From Cornus controversa (Eukaryota; Streptophyta; Magnoliopsida; Cornales; Cornaceae), in the NCBI GenBank assembly GCA_026545225.1, contig CM048853.1, forward strand, positions 52,695,255 to 52,759,254: a DNA stretch of 64,000 bases. Reading direction: 5' to 3'. A program made the translations under genes and the position numbers. Within the stretch, counting starts at the first letter, position 1; each line of letters begins with the position of its first letter. Shown here piece after piece: positions 45,279 to 58,712 of the stretch. The notes under the pieces were generated by a model, which did not search any database, was not told the origin of the DNA, and saw only the letters and a program-made list of their open reading frames with translations.

Positions 45279-46623
45279 TACATATAGATATACAGACATA
45301 CACACACATATATTGTAGAATTACCTAAATGAAGAGATTTTTGTCACCGAGAAAACAAAACATTCCAATCTCTTTCTCTCTCGTGTTCTATGTTGAGTCG
45401 ATCAACACGAAACACCAAAAGAAAAGGGTGAGAGAACAAATTTTGGATCACTTGCTTATTGTCCACAGCAGATGAGAGAGTGTGTGTGAGATTGATAAAA
45501 TGATGAAATCGTGAGGGAGAGGATCGAGAGAGAGAGAGAGAGAAATGACTAATGGGATATTGAGATAGTGAAATTGTGAAATAGGGAGAGAGAAATAAAT
45601 GGGGCTGGGAGAAAAGAACACGAGCAAGTGAAATGAGGTTTAAAAAAGGAGTTTATGTGGTGGCTTATTTTTGGCCGCCACCAAATTTTAGCCATTATAT
45701 CCGTGTTCAAATATAAATGGGTGGGTAGGCAATACTACCTAATAGTTTAGACTTTTTGGTCATTAGTAAGTGCCCTCAATCTCGCACGTAAGCCCTAAAC
45801 TGAACCGATACGTTACTTTTTACAACACAATTCAATAAGAATATATTTTAATTTTTGGAGACCATTTAATACAAAGATCTATTTATACATTCCAAGTCCT
45901 TTTTTATTAAAAGGCTTAAGAATTATATTTGTTACTAAATTAATCAATATTCAATAATAATATATTTAAGCATAAAATAAATGAAAATTCACAGTATACG
46001 GGCCATGTTAAAATTATAAGTCTTCGTTCTTATTCTGTTTGTTGCATTAAAAATAATGAACGTAACTATTTAGATTAAATTAAAAATTGATAAACTCTCT
46101 TGTAATTCTTTTAATGTCTATCATATTTTGTTTTTTTGGGGACATGTTTTAACATTTTTAAACATGTACCATAAATTTTTAAAGAATAGTATAATGAATG
46201 TGCTGGAGTAATATATACAAAAGAATTGGTGAAAGAATAGTATAAATGAGTGTGTCCAAATAATATATAAAAAAAAATCGGTGAAAGAATTATATAAATG
46301 AGTATGTTGGAGAAATAATATATTGCGGGTAGTAAGTTGTTTTGCTAAGCTAGAATAGAGGTGACACCGATCCTATCGGATTAGGTATTAATTCTAATTT
46401 GATTCATGGTTTACGGATTGGTGAGAATACAATTCGATCTAATTCGTGTGAAGGTTTAATCCAATCTGATCCGATTCATAAAATATTCGATTAGATCGGA
46501 TCAAATTTACAGATTGAACTTGTTATAAACTACCCAATATTGCCATCTTTATACCTTTAATCAAATAATTCTAAATTGGTATATGTATCTAATTGTTTTT
46601 CTTTTTAAGGGCACACACACACA
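45279..46623. other. Interval between the two Helitrons with LTR and MITE remnants
   Basis: Contains a GA-rich stretch (45450-45600). AATACTACCTAATAGTTTAG near 45725 is shared with the LTR fragment near 33820. A decayed block of ATCCGAT/GGATCGGAT words at about 46350-46520 is related to the element at the right edge of the window. No gene. Confidence 0.5.
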
Positions 46624-47667
46624 TATACACTACTATTAAAAGTACAAAGAGGTTTTTTTAATTTTAGTACACTATTTTTTTATTTTTAAATTAGAAAAAT
46701 AGAGTTATAACTTATACAAAATCCTTTTTTAGTGTCACTACATTATTTATTTATTTTTAAATAGAAAATAGAGTTATAACCTAAACAAAACCCTAAAATC
46801 CCTAAAATCATAAACACAAACACAGCTCTCATCAACAGGTGATTCTTCCTCTCTGCTCTCATCAACAATCATTCCAATTCCATTTCCTCTCGACTCACAT
46901 CAACTCTCATGTGAGTTTCTTTACTTTTTTCCTTTTTTTTATTATTTGTTTTCTTTAATTTTTTTTCCAAGTAGGATTTTTTCTTATATGTTTGGTCATG
47001 TGAATAAATGCTATGTGCTATTTATTATCCATGAATTTTTGTCTTTTCTTGCTATTTAATTATTGAAAATTCTTTATTTTTCTCTTTTATTTTTTATTTG
47101 TTTTCTTTAATTTTTCCCCCAAGTAGACTTTTTATTGTATATTTGTTCATGTGATTAGATTTATAAACAAAGAGAAAAAAAAATTGAGAGAGATGCAATC
47201 CCAATAATTCCTTAGAGTAGGTCAATTACCTGATTCCACTTTGATAGGAGTTCAAAGAAGGGATGTGAGATGCTAGATGAACTTACATAAACCATGTAGG
47301 TAGAAAGTAACTAAAATTTAATATTTTAGTATTATTAGAATTATTATAAAAGTAAATGATCAAAATTTAATATATATTTTTTCAAAAATTCAAGTTGATT
47401 GTATAAATATATAACTAGGTAATCATTTTTTCTCACTCAATTCAATAATGGGGTTGAAGATTTGCTTTCAATTTGGAATTAGGATTTTTCAATTAGGGTT
47501 GCTTGTTTATAATATATATATGATCTAAAATTTAAAACATAATTTTCATGCATGTGATTTAGGGGTTTAGGGTTTTTCAAAGAGGGTTTCAAATATGGAA
47601 TTAGGATTTTTCAATTAGGGTTGTTTGGTTATATATATATGATCTTAAATTTAGGTATTGAAATTAA

Positions 47668-47717
<50 letters not shown>

Positions 47718-48045
47718 CTTTTATAGCTAATTTTTCTTTTAGTTGTCAAGAAAAGTGGAAAAAATAAAAGAAAAATAAATATGTTTCAAGTAAAATGTTT
47801 ATTGGTCTTGGCTTTTAGGATATGAAAATCTAACCCATCTAAGGCCTCTAATATCTGAAGCTCGGCAAATAAATATTTTTGTTTATTTGGGTTGCAAATT
47901 ACGGTTTCATTAATCAAATAAAGTATACTGTTACTTTCACTAAAACTTAAATAAATAAACTTAAGTCATAAATAAATTAAACTAATTGAAACATAATTTT
48001 CATGCATGTAATTTAGGGGTTTCAATTTGGAATTAGGGTTGTTTG

Positions 48046-48094
<49 letters not shown>

Positions 48095-51000
48095 AAATTT
48101 GGGTATTGAAATTGATGACTAAATGGCTATATATATATATATGATCTTTTTTAGCTAATTTCTCTTTCAGTTGTCAAGAAAAGTGGGGAAAGATAAAAGA
48201 AAACTAAATAAGTTTTAAATCTCATGTTTTTTTTGTTGTTGACTTTTAGGATATGAAAATCTAACCCATCTAAGGCCTCTAATATCTGAAGCTCGGCAAG
48301 TAAATATTTTTGTTTATTTGGGTTTATGGTCTCATTAATTAAACATAGCATACTGCCACTTTTACTAAAACTTAAATAAATAAAATTAATTCATAAGCAA
48401 ATTAAACTAATTAGAATATAATAAGATCAAACACAACTTAAGCTTGACTATAAGAGTTCCAATTAAGTGGACCTTCATTTGAAATACAAGTAATTTTCAA
48501 AAGTTTCACTATTTAAATTTGCCTAAGTGAATCAATTTTATTTCTAATCTAAACAATTTTTTTTTATAAAAAAAATCCTCTTTTCTAATTTTTTTCTTTG
48601 ACCTTGTTAATGCACTGGATTGCAACCACATAAACTTGATGTTGTAGTCATAGTTATCTTCAAATTTTTCTGAAAATGCACAAAATTGACCTAAAGCCAA
48701 ATTAAATGACTACCTTAAGCTTTCGACAGTCTACTTAATTGAAAATTAGCTACTCGATCGTACTAAATATTTTCTTAAAAGTCTATAGCATCCTTAGGCT
48801 TCGAATAATTAGAAATAATAGAAAACTGATGCTTTTGTGGTCTCTCTAGTTTAGATAATCTAATACTAAAAGAAATTAATATTATAACAAAGAATTCAAG
48901 AAAATTAATGTAATATTTGTTTCTATCCTGACAGAGGCTAATTATTAGTCATTTTAGAGAAGATGAATGTTAACTTTAACTATGCGTATAGAAGAATATG
49001 TAGAGTTTAAGTCCTCTTGAGATAATATTATCATATTGGGTATGTGTGATTGAATTGAGTATACATATTATCTAAATTTCGGGTATTGAAATTGATGAGT
49101 AAATGGATATGTATATGATTTATTTTAGCTAATTTTTCGTTTAATTGTCAAGAAAAGTGAAAAAATAAAATAAAATAAATTTCAAATCTCATGTTTTATG
49201 TTGTTGACTTTTATTATAAAATTCTAACCCATCTAAGACCACTAATATCTTAAGTTCAACAAGTAAAGGTTTTTGTTTATTTAGATGGCAAATTATGGTC
49301 TCATTAATCAAACAAAACATATTAATACTTTCATAGTTTTTTTATTTTATCTGTGTTTAGAATTGTTCAAATTCAATTTATTGGAGTTTGAACAAAATAT
49401 TTACTCTATGCTTTCTGAGTAACTGATGGCATGTGAGATATGTATGATGAGCAAGTTTCAACTTTTAACCAAGCATATAGTAAATTTTTTAATTTTATAA
49501 ATTTGAAGCTTTGTATAATGGCTCATATTTTGAAACTTCAGACTATTATATTTTGTTCAAAATATATTTTTTCATTTTGGAATTAGATTTTTGTGCATTT
49601 GTTCCTTTTGTTTGTTAATGATATCTGTATTATAATTTGTGACTATTTTTCATTGTTTAACATGAAGTGTCTTCCGTATAGTTGATCGACTTGGATTAGT
49701 TATGATTAATTATTTTTTTCAGTATACATGCATCTTCCATTTATGTGGATTGTGCAGTTTTATTGTCTATTGTACTTTTTTTTTTATGCTAGCTACTTTT
49801 AGTTGACTTGTTTATCTGAAACATTGTCTGAATTGAAAATCTTAATATCACTTTTTGAATGTTCTAGAATCCATAAAGGGAGGTTGATGCATTTATTTTG
49901 TTGAATATCTTTTTGAAAATGCATATCATTGGTAAAGGCTTAGATTTTATATATTTGTAACTCTAATTATATCGGATTACCAACATAGAGGACATTATTG
50001 AATTTGAAAGGAAAAATATAGAAGTTCTTTCTTTTTTCTCTCTAAAATTGGGTGAAAGGATGACTAGAAGCTATATCAGGTTATTTAACTAATTGGGATA
50101 GCTTTTAAATATATGCAAATTTATCTATCTTAGTGATTATAATTTCAATTCAGGAAGATTGACACTTATGGTGATTTTACTTTTTAATTTCTTTTCCTTG
50201 TTGTTTTGAACTTATCTTGATTGTTGGTATTTTGAATGGTTTAATGATGAACATGAATTAGACAAAAAAAATTTGACTTGAAAGGTTGAACGCTACTCAT
50301 GAAAATTCAATGCACAAAGAGAAATAAACTACAACTATATTTCTCTTAAAAATCCAATGCATTTCTAAAGTTGATGTTCTGAACTTTTTTTGCATCATTT
50401 ACCTTTTAGTACAATATAATGCCTTTTATCCATAATAAGTTGAAAATTAAATTCATTCTAATTAGATGTATTATATATAATATAAAGCTACTATGTAGAC
50501 TTAAATGTACAAGTTCAGTCTTTCTATCTTATAATTTTATTTTTTTAACAAGTTTTAGAGTTCATTTTTTTAGTTGCAATATTCTTGAAAAAATATATAA
50601 GAAAAATTTATTGGATTTATTTTAAATCCGTATTTATTGACTTAATGTACATTTAATTGTGTATGTTGAGTATTTTTTTCTCAAGTAAATTGTGTATGTT
50701 GAGTATTACTACTGTATTGTTACTAATTCTTTATTTATATTAACATTTATGGTTCATTTTACTGCTTAGTTTTAATCATTAGATCAATTTAGTTAGCCAT
50801 TTTTAAGCAAACCTGATTGTGAATAGTTCAATGTTGGCTTCACGTAACATTTTTTTCATGATTGGTCTAAATTTAAGTGTATTTTCTTTTTTTTTTTCTT
50901 TTTCTTTTCAACTAAATTTCCCTTATTTAATTAGTGTCATATTCATCACGTTTAGTCAGGAATCTTATGTTTTAAATAATTAGGCTGGTCAAAATTGGAT

Positions 51001-51468
51001 TTGTTATTGCCATTGCTACATGATTGTATATTAATAATGAATTTTCTTTAGATGTTTAATCATTTATTTTATATGTACATTAGATAGTTGTTGATGCAGG
51101 AAATGAACCACCTCTGTATATTTTGATAGTTAGATTGTTGCTTTCACGGATAGATGTCGTATGGAATATCCTTTGAGCTAAAAGGTTTTAGCACTCAACC
51201 TTTCAGATTATAAATTTTTTATATTTATTCAAATAAAGCAATTGGGGCCTCACTTTGTGTATAAGAAATCTAACCATGCGTATAATTATGTGTATATTAT
51301 GTCAATCATTAAATATATGTCTAAAACAAACTAATAAAAATAAAAGAAGACATGTTATGTTGGTCTTCTTAGATTTTAGAATTAGTACTAATTAAAACTA
51401 ATTAATTATTTATATAAGAAACATTAATTTAATTTTTATTCACGTGCATCGCACGTATTTTTTACTGG
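46624..51468 (+). mobile_element. Non-autonomous Helitron 2 (~4.8 kb)
   Basis: The 5' end is the diverged TATACACTACTATTAAAAG. The first ~370 bp match the Helitron 1 tandem unit. The 3' end is the hairpin ACGTGC-ATC-GCACGT followed by TTTTTTA and CTGG, then T, which satisfies the CTRR|T rule. No helicase or Rep ORF is seen. It belongs to the same family as Helitron 1 but has a different interior. Confidence 0.65.
47450..49330. repeat. Direct repeats (~2.5 copies) inside Helitron 2
   Basis: A ~500 bp segment recurs at about 47560-48000, 48000-48420 and, in part, 49070-49320. It includes GGAATTAGGGTTGTTTGGT, a (TA)n run, TAGCTAATTT..TTGTCAAGAAAAGTGG and AATCTAACCCATCTAAGG. The (TA)n runs at 47668-47714 and 48051-48091 are long. 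Confidence 0.85.
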
Positions 51469-51509
51469 TATATATATATATATATATATATTATTACTGG
51501 TTTTTAGGG

Positions 51510-52385
51510 AGGCGATATTCGCACTCCTTTTTTTTACAATTGCACTCCACATACCTTGTTCTTTTAAAGAAAATGACAAAATGGTCTCTAAACTAATTAA
51601 TACATCTCTTATTTAATAATACCACAACTACCCTTTATACTATCAAGTTGAACTTTTTTTTACCTTCTTTAGTTTTTTTTTTTTGTTTTTTTGGGTTCTA
51701 TTAAAAAATATATATTTTTTTTACCTTTTTAACTTTCTTTAGTACTTTTTTTTTTTGTCTTGTCAAAATGGATAATTTATTCAACAAAAAAATATATTTT
51801 TTGCTTCTTCCAATATAGATAATTTCTTTTTTTGAACCTATAAAAAGATATAATTTATTGAATAATAATAAAAAAAAATTTGGGTACTTTCAATGTAGAT
51901 TGTTTAGTCAACAAGAATAAATTTTTTTATTTACTTTTTTTTTTGGGTCCTGAGAAAATTTATTCAACAAGGATAACTATTTTTTGGGTACTTTTTAATT
52001 TTTAATTCCTACCAAAAGAAATAATTTATTCAACATAGATATATATATATATTTATCTCGTGGCAAAAGATATAATTTCTTTAACAAATATATATCTATA
52101 TATTTTGGTCTTGTCAAAAGAAATAATTTATTCAACATAGAAAACTTTTTTTTGGGTCTTGTAAAAAGAGATAATTTTTTTTAATTAATTTTTTCCGAGT
52201 ATTTTTTTTGGATTCAATTAAAAAAGACCAAAAACATTAAAGATAAGAGACAAATAGGATGTCTAAAATAGTAGTTTAATATTTTGAAAAAAAGTTAATC
52301 ATTCACATGTGAAATGAAAGTTAGAAGTGACATTTCTCTTAAGATGGGAGTGCAAATATAAAAGATGGGAGTGCGAATATCGCCT
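51510..52385. mobile_element. Foldback/MITE element with ends AGGCGATATTCGCACTCC
   Basis: The left end AGGCGATATTCGCACTCC and the right end GGAGTGCGAATATCGCCT are perfect inverses over 18 bp. Secondary inverted GCACTCC/GGAGTGC copies lie just inside both ends. The interior repeats AGATAATTTATTCAACA-like words. No clear flanking duplication. Confidence 0.8.
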
Positions 52386-53213
52386 TCATGAAAGGGCATG
52401 TCAAGGCCACTTAATTTATGATATTTTTCAAACCAAGGAGAAACTGATATAAATTGTCAAAAATATTTTATTTTTTTATTAATTTTAAATTTTGTTTTAT
52501 AAATGAACTGTTGAGCTCACCGGTGTCGTTAATGACGGTGGAACGAAAAGAGAAGGGTGAGCAGACGTGAAATACAATTGAGTAATTTTATCTTTTAGCT
52601 TTGCTTGGTTTATGAACTAAAATAATATTAAAAAAATGATGACAAAAATGTATTTTTGTTAAAAGCAGTTACCTAATAACCTTGACAAGGAAGATCAGTG
52701 TAATTTGACAAATAAAAAAAAGAGGTGAGTATATATTAACTAAATTTCAAAGAAGATTAGTGTATTTTACTCTTTTATTTATTTATTTATCAAAAATAAT
52801 AAACCGCCTCGTTGTGTTAAAGAAGCTCAGGCCATCAAATGTGACCAACCTAAACTATTCAACGTCCGTGACCCATAACCCTTGCGAATAGCTGCCCGAC
52901 TTCGCCGAAATTCGTAACTGCTGTCAGATCTTTTACAATGGACGACTCAGATTTCTCCATGACCTCAGCCCTAACTTCTGTGAATCGAAATCTTTTATAA
53001 TTAATTTTTTATTCAGAACCAGTTCATTACCAACCAGTGACCTAAGACATTCCATGGTCAATAAGAACTCAGCATTCCAAAGAAAAATAAGAACCGTCAA
53101 TTGTCATTCAACTCTCTCATATAGTGGGACCCAATAGTATCCCACTATTGGCTAGTTATTTCACCCGCAGGTACCTCTGAAACTACTCTTCACCCTTAAA
53201 ACGACTCGGCAGT
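52386..53213. other. Intergenic region left of the DnaJ locus
   Basis: Contains remnants of the GTGTAATTT...GAAGATTAGTGTATTTTAC transposon-end family near 52690-52770. It must hold the promoter of the transcript beginning near 53.2 kb. No ORF of note. Confidence 0.4.
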
Positions 53214-53313
53214 GGCCTCTCTGTGACTTTGTGAGAGAACAGGAGAGGGACCGTACTCTCTTTTTCTCTCAAAAATCCCTTTCCTTTATCTTCTGCATAG
53301 AATCCCTCGTGAG
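53214..53313 (+). other. Candidate 5' UTR exon upstream of the DnaJ gene
   Basis: A CT-rich stretch, GTACTCTCTTTTTCTCTC to CCCTCGTGAG, is followed by GTATGTCT, a good plant donor. The sequence after it turns T-rich and intron-like. It could be the first exon of the DnaJ transcript or of the small membrane ORF at 58713. The exon start is a guess. Confidence 0.4.
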
Positions 53314-54916
53314 GTATGTCTCTGATTCTTTCCTTGTTTTGCTTTGATCTACACATATACACATGTTTATATTTATGTTTTTATTGATTTGTTTGTTCTT
53401 TATTTTTATTTTTATATAATTATGATAGTTAATTGATGAGATATTGCTATTTTCATATGATTACATGTTGCTAGGTTCGGTTTGCTAGGGAATTTTTTTA
53501 TTTTTCAATGGTTGGATGGGTTTGAAATTACGTTTTGGTGTTTTTCGTTGCTGTACAATACCTGCCATTGCTTATTTTCTTGATTCGATTATATGTACGT
53601 GAGTAGTGTTGAACACCTATTTGGTATGGCGTGACACACATATAATTCGGTATGTGATTTGTGTTTTGTGGTGATGTGGTGGAATTCTGGTTTTGCTATA
53701 TTTATATATATTTGGTTATTTGTAAGATATAGTTTCAGATTTTGTGCGAATTGGGTATCATTTGTGTTTTAGATAGGCAATCTTAGTTACCACTATACAC
53801 ACAAATAGAAACAGGCTAAAAATTGCTGAGTAAGCTTGAGGGACTGAGAAAAATAAATTGTTACTTATTTAGTTCAGTCTGGACTCTTTAGATTGCTTAA
53901 GGTGAATGTAGGTCAGTTTGGCTGGGAATTTGTGAAAGTTTGTTGAGTGGTTCTTTGTAGTATGAGTATGGTAGTGTGTTTTGTGGTTTTACTAGTAAAA
54001 AAGAGTTTGTGAGGTGTTGGTGGATTAAGATTGCAAATACAGCAGTAATTGCACTATAGGAGGAGTAGGATGTCAGAGGTTTTATGTGAGTTAAATGTGA
54101 AAACAGCACACAATCTTTCCTTCAGCAATTTTCCAGTTTAGAGTGTTGGATAAGATAAGGTGAATTGAGAAGTGTGTTGGTTAATTGAGTTCTAGTAGGA
54201 TATCTATGTTTGTTTATTATGATGATGAACACATTGAAAGATTGGAAGCGAAGTTTCACGGACTCGCAGTACCACATTGGAGGATTCACTAGAACGGTTC
54301 TGGGCATATAAGCGGGTGCAACTCCTCCTCCCAGTCCCACATCAGACATGCACCTGAATGGTCTTCAGATGGATGTTGTTTTGTGTTGAAGCTGATTTTA
54401 TTTTACTGATTAATGTTGAATAGACGGGGATACTGTTGGTAGCTGTGGTTGGATGTAGGATTATTGCTTCCAATTTGGTTGGGCTTAGGATCTCAGCCTT
54501 CTTAATCTTCGGCATTGAGAGAAAGATTTTGATCTCTGATGGTTTGAAATGGGTTTGTGGTGTGATTTTTGCTGGAGTTGGTGAAAGTGAACATAACTTT
54601 TTTGGGCGGGTTAATAATAATTTTTTCGATTTTATACTTATGGTTTATGGGTGTTTGAATATAGGTTAGTAGTGAAACAATTCTGTGGTGAAGGTTTATT
54701 TAGTTAGTTTGTCGAAGGGTTTTTTTGGGCAGGCTTAACAAATTTGTGAGGGAGATGATCGATTATAGGATACACTTATAGCTTGAATTTTTTTTAATGA
54801 ATTGTTGAGTAAAATTGGCCTCTGTAGACTGTGGATTAGAAGCCTATAGAATACAATAGAAGTGTGTTCTTTTTCTTTTTTTTTTTGTTATTTCACTTTT
54901 AGGTTGGTTGTTTGAA

Positions 54917-57598
54917 AAGAAAATTGGGCAAATTACACTTACTTCCCTCGAGGTTTGTCAATATCCCACATACCTCCCCTCTGTTGGAAATTAGCTTTGA
55001 TCAAGCCATTTTAGGACCAAAATTCGAGTGGGGTCCATTAAGATTTTGGACCAAGTTTGGGGTGGTACGCGTTTCTCTTCGAGAGTAGATGAGCGTGGTA
55101 TATTTACTTGTTCTAATTCGTTTTCGGATGAATGAGAAAAATGCTTCTAAAGTGAGATATATTACATAGTTTCCTTAGGCTTGTAAATGCGTTTATTCCC
55201 ATTTTTCAATTGTCCCACATAGGAGAAGAAGATAAATCATTATGTGTAGATATATAGGAATGTGATCTTAAGGAACACAATCAATTGTTATGTATATGGA
55301 CTCATGCGTGGATTGGGCTTGGCTCAACCATACCACACTTGCGTGCGCGGGCCTGGTCTTGGGCTTCATTCTAAAATAATATTTTTTTGAAGTGGGCTGA
55401 AAGATCAGAAGTGGTTAAACCCGAATAGGTGTATTGGGTAGTGAAAAGGCTAATGAGTGTAACCCATTCAATAGTCTTAAGATTGTTAGAAATTATATGT
55501 ATAATATGATACTATTTAAGATCGTGATAATTATACTAACATACCAAAATCACATAAATTATATTAACATATAATTTATTATAAGAAAATAAAATAAATA
55601 CGAAAAACTTGGAATTAGACCAAGGCTAGTATTTAATACTATTTCAATTGACCCCCGCATGGTGCTGTATGGACTCTATGACGCTTGTCTTTCAAGATAC
55701 AACGATCTTTTCTTCAATTAGTAGTAGTATTTCAAACTAATTGAACTAGCGAACCAACAATTGTTTAATACTCTCTTTGGAATTGAATCGGACTAAAAAA
55801 TGAAGTTGAAATTGAAATAGAATCAATTTTGACCATTGGTTTTGAACCTGTGTCATGGCTAACCATGTGGCTCAAACCCACTTGACTTGGCCTCATATGG
55901 TTTGAACCAACTTGGGTTTATTGCTGATAGGAAAGGAGAGGAGAGAAATCACGCGGATTTTTAAAAATCTTTGAATGAATGAATTACATTTGGCAGTTTA
56001 AGTAATTATAGGGGCATTGGTGACTTTTCATGCCAATATGAACAATTATTAGACACAATGGTTTAGTCTGAATGGTCATTGGGTGCATCCTTTTGGTTGA
56101 ATCGTCATGGGTTACAACCATTAGCCTTTTAACCACCCAACACATCCATTCGGGTTTAACCACTACCGAATGGGCTAGACTAGCCCAACCACACTTTCAG
56201 CCCACTTAGAAAAAATATTATTTAAGAATGAAGCCCAAGCCTAGAGCCGGGCTACACGCACGCCAGTGTGGTAAGGTTGGGCTAAGCCCAATCCACGCAT
56301 GAGTCTATATTCACAACATTTGGTTGTGTTCTTTAAGATCACCTTCTTATATATATACACATAATGATTTGCCTTCATCTCCTATGTGGGAGAATTGAAA
56401 AATGGGAATAAACCCATTTACAAGCCTATGAAAATTATGTCCTATACCTCACTTTAGAAGCCATTTTCTCATTCATCCAAAAATAGATTTGAGCAAGTAA
56501 ATATAGCACGCTCATCTACTCTCGGAGATGAATGTATTCCATCTCAGATCCGGTCCAAAATCTCAGTGGACCACACTCGAATTTTGGTCCTAAAATAGCT
56601 TGACAAAGCTAGTTTCCAACACCCTCTACGTTTCATAATCCCACTACCTTCCTGTCAGTGACAGTCATCCAATGGAGTTAGAGTTATTAATAAATTTACT
56701 TCTTTGCTTATGAATAATTTATACATTTTTACATATATTTGTGTGAAATCAAAAAGACTTGAATGCCATTGCTCATCCATCATGTTATCCAAACATGTAT
56801 AATCTTCTGTGGCCTGCCTCTGCACCATCTCCCTTGTGAACTCCGGGCCACCACCGAGCTCACTAAATTCGGATTCCTCTGGTACGCCTTCTTATTCCTG
56901 TCCAGAAACACAACTCTAATTCCAAATCCTTTCTAATTCCCCCAAATTCAAATTCCAAATACCCAAAGTAAAAAAATCGAAACAACAATGATTAAAATCT
57001 TGAAAAACGTGGACTTGGAAGAGGTGAAGGAACAGTGATCAAAATCTTGGATTTGACCAAACTCTGTGCCAAAGAGGAGAGAAGGTCGTGGGTTCCATTG
57101 GGTTCGTCTTTTGAAGCCGATGGTACCTCAAGATGGTGTTTGCCTTCTCGAATTTGAGATTCTAATAGATACTGTCGATCAAGATGGTTTGTGGTTGAGA
57201 ACGAGAGATGAAGCCTCTCCGGCATCGACATCGTTGAGAGACGACAACATCTTGGGTCTTTTGCGACTTGAAGATCTCTGTTGCCCTTCCTCGTCTTCCA
57301 CATCTTTGGAGTCCGCTTTCTTCTTCTTATTCTTCTTCTTCTCCGGACTTTGAGATCTCCAAGTCCTTGCGAGTTGGAGTTGTCACCATGCTTTGTTGGT
57401 TTTTATGTTGACAAACACGGAGAGATCAGAATTGGCGGAGATGAATGAGAGGGGTGGGTTTAGTGGTATGAACTAGTACATAAATTGGGGAGCGTTGTAA
57501 AGTTGCAAATTTTAGAGATCAGAAATAGCATTCTCAAAACCCAAATCTCAAGAATGTCTTGAAGCTATATCTTCGACATACCAGAAATATACAGTAGC

Positions 57599-57629
<31 letters not shown>

Positions 57630-57903
57630 GGCATTGTGGGTCAAACATGTATTCTTAGTTTTGTCAATGAGGGTATAAGTGTCCTTTCACAAATTAGAAG
57701 GGCAAAATTGAGTTTTGAACTTTTAGTACTGCTGATGTTAGCAAATTCCATTTGGATCCATCAGACTCCATAAGGGTAAGGGGGAATCTGTTACATAAAT
57801 CACAACCTTAAGGGAGTTAAGTGAGATTATTAAACGTAGAGGGGAGGTATGTGTTATATTGACAAACCTCAGAGGAGGTAAGTGTAATTTGCCCAAGAAA
57901 ATT
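54917..57903. mobile_element. Mutator-like element (54926-57894) with perfect 9-bp target duplication
   Basis: Ends GGGCAAATTACACTTACTTC and its inverse (...AGGTAAGTGTAATTTGCCC) are flanked by identical AAGAAAATT 9-mers (54917-54925, 57895-57903). The 9-bp duplication is diagnostic for Mutator-like elements. No transposase is recognisable. Overlapping open frames at 56992-57353 may be captured sequence but I do not recognise them. It lies within the long putative first intron of the DnaJ locus. Confidence 0.9.
54983..56620. mobile_element. Nested long-arm foldback element
   Basis: Inverted ends GTTGGAAATTAGCTTTG / CAAAGCTAGTTTCCAAC continue as ~550 bp arms. Examples are CATGCGTGGATTGGGCTTGG near 55310 against CCAATCCACGCATGAG near 56288, and CCATTTTAGGACCAAAATTC against its inverse near 56580. 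Flanking CCCCTCT and ACCCTCT suggest a short decayed target duplication. It sits inside one arm of the MULE. Confidence 0.8.
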
Positions 57904-58313
57904 TGATTATAAGATTATTCCATAATTTGTAGTTTGAAAGAGTTCTAGTGTTTCTAGAACTAAAATATATTGCAATAACATGGCATACTGGAGGATATAC
58001 TGCACTTTTTTTATGGAGAATGAATCGAATTGATGAGAAGTTCACATTTCTATTATGGTTGCCATGGTGAATGGGTGGAGGGTTCTTCTCTTTATTAAAA
58101 TTGTTAAATGTAGATTATATGATTGTTTGTGGTGCACTTGTGTGGACATTTTCAGCAGTAATGTTTCAAGACATTTCTGTGATTAGGTGGTGATGTCTAG
58201 GATTTTCGAGGAGAAGGTTTGCATATTTAGGTGCTATTTGATAAAAGTGAAAATTTTAAGAGTTGAATATTAAGTACTATTTATAAATTAAGACCTTTTT
58301 ATTTTTATTTACA

Positions 58314-58344
<31 letters not shown>

Positions 58345-58712
58345 TACTTTTTTAAAATTTAGGTGTTTATTTATACTGAAGGTTCACTCTTCACCCCATT
58401 TTAAGTGGCACTCATTCTTTTAAGTGGTATCCGTAGTGTTATTAAATGCACTTCATTAGATAAGTACTTAAACTGAATTGCTTATTTTTGGGTATATTTG
58501 TGTTTACGTGGGCCGATTTTATTGATTTATTTTATGTCAGTTCATCAGATAAGTAAAGCTATTAGGTATCAATATTGTCCAACAAGCTAAGCTTCAATTT
58601 TTTCTATATTTGTTGACTTCTCAGAACTCTTCAGGTTTTTAAAATGGTATATTTTAAGAGGATCTCAGGAAAGTTACTATCATATCTAAATCTGCTATAA
58701 GATTTTAAGTAT

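Noticed and set aside
54260..54350. Possible small-RNA-gene promoter (ACCACATTGG and GTCCCACATCA with CATATAAG between), resembling plant U-snRNA USE/TATA elements
   Set aside because: The order and spacing do not match a USE followed by TATA and an snRNA start on either strand, and no snRNA sequence follows.
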